Shown here one piece after another: positions 44,826 to 45,756 of a stretch of DNA of 45,756 nt; position 1 is the stretch's first letter; each line of letters opens with the position of its first letter. The notes under the pieces are model-generated. The model did not search any database. It was given only the letters and a program-made list of their open reading frames with translations, and was not told where the DNA came from. The DNA comes from Hirudo medicinalis (lineage: Eukaryota; Annelida; Clitellata; Hirudinida; Hirudinidae). A program made the position numbers and the translations under genes. The stretch spans positions 196,557 to 242,312 of the forward strand of contig MPNW01000042.1 of assembly GCA_011800805.1 (NCBI GenBank), given 5' to 3'.

Positions 44826-45756
44826 TTGCCTCAATCATTGTTTAAAAATTGTACACGTTCAACAGATATTCATTCTTATGAATGTTTTTCATTATGTTTT
44901 TCGGACAAATATAGCCTGAAGCTTCTCGTACCACATTCAAATAAATGTTCATACATAGCCAAGATGTTATATTGTTTGATGAATATAACAAATTCCTTAA
45001 GATGGGCATCTTGCCCCACTCTCCTCTCATTGACCTTTTCTCCAAAAAAAAAACAAAACTAGAAATTCTTTAAATTCATCAAGTTAACTATCACCTTAAA
45101 GGCCTCTTTATATCAAAAGACATCAACATTCGATCGACGTACAGCCTTTAACTTGCCAACCAGAGCTAATAGTAATTGTATTGTATTGTATTGTTTCACC
45201 TAATTATAAAATGTTGCATACATAATTACAGAAACATTTTATTTAGGATTCGATTTGTGTTTAAATTCTTGGGAAAGGCTCGGCATTATCGATCGCCCAT
45301 CTCCCCAAATTTTAAACTTGCCCGAAACTCAAGGGGTCTGGATGAAACACTGACCAACAATTTATGTGGTGCTGCCTCCTTTCTTATTTGATAATAAATA
45401 ATCAGGTGATAATAATTGAAGCGAATGACTCGTCATCGTTAATGCCATTCTATTGCCCTGCATTCGTTATCGAACGACGTACCATCACCTGCCAGCAGAA
45501 AAAGTGCCAAATAAGCAAGCAAGGTACTCAAACCCAGCTTCTCAAGATATGAGATTCTTTGTTAGAATCACATTTTATTAGGTTATCAACTTTACCAGGT
45601 TAAGTACATCACATTATTTCTAAATAATTCAACCAATGGCTCTTTGAGATAAGATCTGTTTTAAGCTGCACGACGTGGTTGGCCATCAAACGAAAAGCTG
45701 AAATCCTGAACCTAGCACTTATCCAAGCACTTATTCAACCACTTGTTCAACCACTT
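44826..45756. other. Window end, no gene seen
   Basis: No supported exon. It may include further LINE remnants. A short (TATTG)n run lies near 45,178-45,194, and a CAACCACTT/CAAGCACTT repetition ends the window (about 45,712-45,756). Confidence 0.45.

Noticed and set aside
44802..45062. Plus-strand ORF near the end of the window
   Set aside because: It begins inside the decayed LINE fragment and continues into AT-rich sequence with no recognisable domain.

Overview
The window is AT-rich genomic DNA from an invertebrate animal. It contains multi-exon genes with GT-AG introns, many microsatellites, LINE, Tc1 and hAT-like debris, and two animal-specific gene families. The species cannot be resolved from sequence alone. 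The bestrophin motif [13 protein letters not shown] is closer to what I recall from arthropod and lophotrochozoan proteins than from vertebrates, which is a weak lineage hint. The nearest named relative of the phosphatases is the animal ACP7/PAPL type of purple acid phosphatase (PAP).

Layout. Bases 1-12,490 are gene-poor; I see only two or three orphan exon-like patches, microsatellites and dispersed repeats. A possible first exon lies at 12,573-12,491 on the minus strand. Two paralogous bestrophin chloride-channel genes follow on the minus strand: BestB (17,234-13,559) and BestA (23,602-19,685). Each has 12 exons with nearly the same lengths and phases. Each also carries one single-base deletion in an otherwise conserved exon. 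From 24.5 kb to 43.4 kb there are four tandem plus-strand genes for secreted PAPs (PAP1-PAP4). All have 12 exons, and exons 1-7 and 9-11 have identical lengths in all four. PAP1 is head-to-head with BestA. The PAP spacers hold a LINE 3' end, an hAT-type MITE, minisatellites and a dead Tc1 element. After PAP4 come repeat fragments and a decayed LINE endonuclease.

Function. PAP1, PAP2 and PAP4 keep all five metal-binding motifs and should be active secreted metallophosphatases. PAP3 has an intact reading frame and clean splice sites but has lost key residues in two motifs (GNHE to GHRE, GHxH to GHMN). It looks like an expressed pseudo-enzyme rather than a broken gene. All four PAP genes share a compact promoter layout: an E-box, then a TATA-like box 15-17 bp on, then the ATG 42-44 bp further. 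Several exon-sized patches of near identity, in both families, suggest recurrent gene conversion between tandem copies.

I do not see a prokaryote-like defence system, CRISPR array or RNA gene. The most unusual biology is the PAP3 pseudo-enzyme within a co-promoted PAP cluster, and the exon-limited conversion patches. All exon models were built by eye from splice signals, phase and paralogue comparison.
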